8,636 bases of DNA from CAVALG01 sp963630555. GTDB lineage: Bacteria; Bacillota; Clostridia; Oscillospirales; Acutalibacteraceae. A program made the position numbers and the translations under genes. Positions 6,191 to 8,636 of the stretch are shown piece by piece. The notes beneath the pieces were generated by a model. It was not told the DNA's origin, did not search any database, and saw nothing but the letters and a program-made list of their open reading frames with translations. The stretch spans positions 1 through 8,636 of the forward strand of contig CAVGND010000048.1 of assembly GCA_963630555.1 (NCBI GenBank). The letters run 5' to 3'. The stretch's first letter is position 1. Every line of letters begins with the position of its first letter.

Positions 6191-6352
6191 TTACGGTTGT
6201 ACCCAATCAAGTCCTTCCGAACCTATAGGATCACCACCGCCCACTACGGCGCTACTTGTGTAATCATATGTCTTCGTTCCCGACGTTGTTATAATATCAT
6301 CGCACCTATCAAAGGATATTATTGTAATCTTTGCTTCTTCAAAATTTTTCAT
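6191..6352 (-). CDS. small 53-aa protein, possible peptide precursor
   Basis: The ATG at 6352 has a perfect AGGAGG (6362-6367) at 9-nt spacing. The ORF starts 18 nt after the stop of the 657-aa secreted protein, and a strong terminator follows its own stop, so it looks like a translated, co-transcribed gene. The product begins MKNFEEAKITIISFDRCDD, continues IITTSGTKTYDYTSS, then AVVGGG, and ends DPIGSEGLDWVQP. It has no signal peptide or membrane segment and one Cys (residue 17). From memory, the F-E-x-x-x-I-x-I-I-S-F-(D/E)-x-x-D-I-I-T-T-S-G pattern resembles families of tiny unannotated clostridial proteins with a conserved front and a variable Gly/Asp-rich end. The GG at about residues 38-40 is reminiscent of double-glycine leaders, but no peptidase or transporter is in the window. 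Function unknown. Confidence 0.7.
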   Translation of the reverse strand: MKNFEEAKITIISFDRCDDIITTSGTKTYDYTSSAVVGGGDPIGSEGLDWVQP

Positions 6353-6370
6353 TTCAATAATCCTCCTTTA

Positions 6371-8344
6371 TTAAGCATTATACATTTTCGCAAATTCAAC
6401 TTGATATTCTGCCAATGCGTTAAGCAGCGTTTTTAATTCTGCGGTCACGTTCTTTTGCGCCATTCTGTTTATATAAGCGCCGACGCTGTATCCGGCTGTG
6501 CCGGAAGTTGCTGCTTCTGTGCCGTCAGAATTTTTAAGAACAAGTTGAATATTTTTTGTTGTTTTATATTCTTTCGGAGAGAATATGCCGAACACGGTGG
6601 TATATACGCCGCTGCCTTCATCATATGTAAGTTCGTAATCCGTTTCGTCCATTCTTACACATAGCGTTTGACCTTCGACGGGAGTTATTCCGCTTACAAA
6701 AACAGCCATTTTAATCTCGCCTTGCAGAGCGAGCGAAAGGCCAACCTTGTAATCGCTGCCGGTGAAAACATTGCCTTCTTCAGTAGTGCGGAAACTGCCG
6801 CTCGCTGCGCAGTCCTTAAAAACTTCATACGCAGTAGAACTCGTTGTTTTGTTAGTATCACTGGCATCCATAAAGTCGTTTGCCATTTTGCTATATTCTG
6901 TTCCGTTTGCCAATTTATCATACGCCTGTGCTGCCGCACCGTAGTTTGCAAGTTTGGCGATTAAGGGTTTAAATGAATCGTAATCACTGTTGTTATATAG
7001 GTTCTCAAGATTATCGGCAATTGAATAGCCGGACTCACCCTCATTTCCTATATACTTTTCGTATGTTTTTCCGTCATAGCCCGTGGCGGTAAGTTTAATT
7101 ACCATTTTATCCGTCATCTGGTGTGCGTATTTGGTAATAACCGCCGATCCGTCACTACCCAACGCAACTTTGTTGTTGTCGACCGTGAGCGCCAGTGTTT
7201 TTTTATAAATATCTTTACCGCTTGCCGTTATTTTGAGCTTAATACCTTCGTCCAAAACAACGTTTGCACTGGCATTTATTTCGGGGGCGATTTCGCTGCT
7301 CGACGGCCCATATACTGCCTTGGCTTTGTATATTTTTGCCGATTTCTCTTCACTCGACAGGGAAGTTATATAAACAGAACTTAATCCGCACATCGGTTCA
7401 ATTGATGCACAATTACCTATCCTTTTTTCCAAATCCTCGTACAAGATTTTATATATAGCAGTATCAACACTAAGATCGCCATATTTAGCAGTTACATAAA
7501 CTTCCACGCCTTTGTCTGTATATGTTATGTGATATGTATACCTAAAGTTGCCCACTTTGGCTGCTGGGATCGCCGCAGTGTTTCCCTTTTCGCCCCAGAT
7601 TGATTCATTTGCATAGTAGCCTTGACCGGTCTTGTTATTCTGATAATCGGAGTCAATAACCGGTTCGTTGGTTTCCGGGTTAAGAAGAATTGCTCTTAAT
7701 TCATCATGATTATTTGTTTTGTCATTGTCATTATATACTAAAGGACATAACTGACCACTCTGAATGAATTTGGGGCCAAAGTTATTATCCCACCCGCCTT
7801 TTTCATACTTCCTTAAGCCTAAACATAATTTGGCGTTTTGGCTTTCGCCTTTAATCGTATCTTCATAATTAGTTGTATAAGCATAGAACGAAACTGCGCA
7901 TTCTTTGCCACTTGTCGTGGTGTATTTTGCTATCAATGCGCCTCCCGCAAAATCTTGTTGCCGGCCATCAATATAATATTGCGAAGATTCAACAGTGAAA
8001 GTTTTCGGGGTTTGATTTTCCGGAGTATTAAAAAAAACCGCCACACCTCCTGCGTTGTCTTTTATATATCGAGTTCTGTTAATTGAAAGATAATTGTTAT
8101 CGCCAACCGATACCTTAGCTACACTATCCTCATCATCATCGTTATATTGTGATTTAATGACCGAATTGGCTAATGTTTCACTATGCGCATTCGTTGAATC
8201 ATTTTCATAGTCCCAGTCATAAATAGTTTCATTAGTGTCTTGAGTAACAGCTGCCGAAACCGTAAACGAAACGGCAAAGACCGAAACTAACATTGCGGCG
8301 CACATTACAACGCTTAATGTGCGCTTTAAAAATTTGTTTGCCAT
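6371..8344 (-). CDS. secreted protein with tandem C-terminal modules
   Basis: The 657 aa product starts with a typical Sec signal peptide (MANKFLKRTLSVVMC...), with likely cleavage after VSA or VSAA at about residue 31-32. The mature part opens with a beta-rich region (about 35-350, rich in Tyr, Asn, Gly, Thr) that could be a concanavalin/LamG-like fold, but no catalytic motif is apparent. Two related modules follow, at about 355-476 and 530-655. Each has beta strands, then a GYS(I/V) helix start (439 and 618), then an LxxLLxxLAxY-type helix, LIAKLANYGAAAQAY in the first and LLNALAEYQVEFAKMY in the second. The NYGAAAQ motif recurs, from memory, at the ends of clostridial surface proteins. There is no LPXTG, dockerin or SLH region. 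The start at 8344 has AGGAGG (8354-8359) at 9 nt. A longer in-frame start at 8488 lies upstream of the likely promoter and would bury the signal peptide. Confidence 0.8.
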   Translation of the reverse strand: MANKFLKRTLSVVMCAAMLVSVFAVSFTVSAAVTQDTNETIYDWDYENDSTNAHSETLANSVIKSQYNDDDEDSVAKVSVGDNNYLSINRTRYIKDNAGGVAVFFNTPENQTPKTFTVESSQYYIDGRQQDFAGGALIAKYTTTSGKECAVSFYAYTTNYEDTIKGESQNAKLCLGLRKYEKGGWDNNFGPKFIQSGQLCPLVYNDNDKTNNHDELRAILLNPETNEPVIDSDYQNNKTGQGYYANESIWGEKGNTAAIPAAKVGNFRYTYHITYTDKGVEVYVTAKYGDLSVDTAIYKILYEDLEKRIGNCASIEPMCGLSSVYITSLSSEEKSAKIYKAKAVYGPSSSEIAPEINASANVVLDEGIKLKITASGKDIYKKTLALTVDNNKVALGSDGSAVITKYAHQMTDKMVIKLTATGYDGKTYEKYIGNEGESGYSIADNLENLYNNSDYDSFKPLIAKLANYGAAAQAYDKLANGTEYSKMANDFMDASDTNKTTSSTAYEVFKDCAASGSFRTTEEGNVFTGSDYKVGLSLALQGEIKMAVFVSGITPVEGQTLCVRMDETDYELTYDEGSGVYTTVFGIFSPKEYKTTKNIQLVLKNSDGTEAATSGTAGYSVGAYINRMAQKNVTAELKTLLNALAEYQVEFAKMYNA

Positions 8345-8383
8345 GGTTAATTTCCTCCTATTTGTTTTTTGCAAAATGTAATT

Positions 8384-8413
8384 AATATATGTAAACACGG
8401 CAAAACCGTGCAA
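8384..8413 (-). promoter_or_regulatory. candidate promoter of the secreted-protein operon
   Basis: The minus strand has TTGCAC (8408-8413), an 18-nt spacer and TATATT (8384-8389). The predicted start near 8377 gives a leader of about 33 nt. A small inverted repeat, CACGG-CAAAA-CCGTG (8396-8410), lies in the spacer and overlaps the -35 hexamer, where a regulator could interfere. Confidence 0.45.
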
Positions 8414-8458
8414 ACAACGGTTAATAATTCGGTAACGGCGGATTGCGCGCCGACGGTA

Positions 8459-8492
8459 AACTGTGTCAAAAGGTATACCTTTTGGCACAGTT
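8459..8492. repeat. 34-nt near-perfect inverted repeat, operator-like
   Basis: AACTGTG (8459-8465) and CACAGTT (8486-8492) flank the perfect 18-bp palindrome CAAAAGGTATACCTTTTG (8467-8484). The only imperfection is the 8466/8485 pair, which is T/G on the plus strand and so a wobble in RNA. No T-tract follows on either strand, so it does not look like a terminator. It lies about 45 bp upstream of the minus-strand -35 and about 80 bp from the divergent plus-strand promoter, a position suited to a DNA-binding regulator. A 12/13 match to its left half (TCAAAAGGTATAC) is found at 8624-8636. Confidence 0.6.
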
Positions 8493-8572
8493 ATAAATTA
8501 CCAATTTGGGAATTTTAAAAATCCCGCCGTTCATATTTTTTACACAAATTTTTATTAAAAAGCGAAAAATCG

Positions 8573-8601
8573 TTGACATTTTTACTATAATGTGATAGCA
8601 T
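8573..8601 (+). promoter_or_regulatory. strong promoter reading out of the right edge
   Basis: TTGACA (8573-8578), a perfect -35, is followed by 17 nt and TAGCAT (8596-8601), with TGA directly before the -10 hexamer. The predicted start is near 8608. The gene it drives lies beyond the window; no start codon is reached before 8636. The operator-like half-site TCAAAAAGTATAC (8624-8636) would fall about 17 nt downstream of the start. Confidence 0.65.
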
Positions 8602-8636
8602 ATAAACAAACACTAAACAAAGGTCAAAAAGTATAC

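Noticed and set aside
6107..6436. 109-codon plus-strand ORF
   Set aside because: It runs through the 14-bp terminator hairpin and antisense to the small 53-aa ORF and the end of the secreted-protein gene, and has no ribosome binding site.
8441..8469. TTGACA on the minus strand at 8464-8469 as a -35 for the secreted-protein gene
   Set aside because: At 16-18 nt spacing the -10 position reads GC-rich sequence near GCAATC, not a usable -10.
8345..8488. N-terminal extension of the secreted protein to an ATG at 8488
   Set aside because: It would cross the promoter and the large palindrome and place 48 residues before a clear signal peptide. The ATG at 8344 has a perfect AGGAGG.
1..8636. CRISPR arrays, tRNAs, integrase or transposase genes
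   Set aside because: I found no regularly spaced direct repeats, no cloverleaf with a TTCRANYC arm, and no recombinase motifs in any frame.

Overview
The window looks like chromosomal DNA from a spore-forming, low-to-moderate GC, anaerobic Firmicute of the Clostridia, most likely a gut Ruminococcaceae/Oscillospiraceae-type organism. The reasons are a Clostridium-type pyruvate phosphate dikinase, a SpoIIQ-like sporulation M23 protein behind a plausible forespore promoter, strong AGGAGG ribosome binding sites, and a secreted protein with a 'NYGAAAQAY' type C-terminal module that I associate with gut clostridia. No rRNA, tRNA, CRISPR array, transposase or phage gene is visible.

Layout. Positions 1-146 hold structured-looking sequence that, on the minus strand, could be the 5' end of a group II intron cut by the window edge. 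Positions 147-313 are non-coding with small hairpins. Two minus-strand terminators (314-350, 381-422) then close ppdK (466-3099, minus). ppdK has an extended -10 promoter (3265-3293) and an approximately 150-nt leader containing a 113-nt segment closed by an 11-bp stem (3136-3248). Upstream of it is a two-gene minus-strand operon of membrane proteins: an unrecognised protein (4227-4940) followed by a DUF624/YesL-like protein (3380-4207), read from a good promoter at 4992-5020. Next is a hairpin-rich, gene-free stretch (5021-5310) that ends in a sigma-F-like promoter reading right into the SpoIIQ-like gene (5311-6009, plus).

That gene converges on a second minus-strand operon across two terminators (6066-6106 and 6123-6159). 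The operon has a 657-aa secreted protein with tandem C-terminal modules (6371-8344), followed after 18 nt by a 53-aa ORF (6191-6352) with a perfect Shine-Dalgarno sequence. The last 290 nt contain the operon promoter, a 34-nt near-perfect inverted repeat (8459-8492), and a divergent plus-strand promoter (8573-8601) that reads out of the window. A near-copy of the inverted-repeat half-site lies just past that promoter, at the window end.

The genes do not form one pathway: central carbon metabolism (ppdK), envelope proteins of unknown role, a sporulation protein, and a secreted protein with a small peptide. The points most worth a second look are the ppdK leader RNA, the small ORF next to the secreted protein, and the shared operator-like sequence at the right end.
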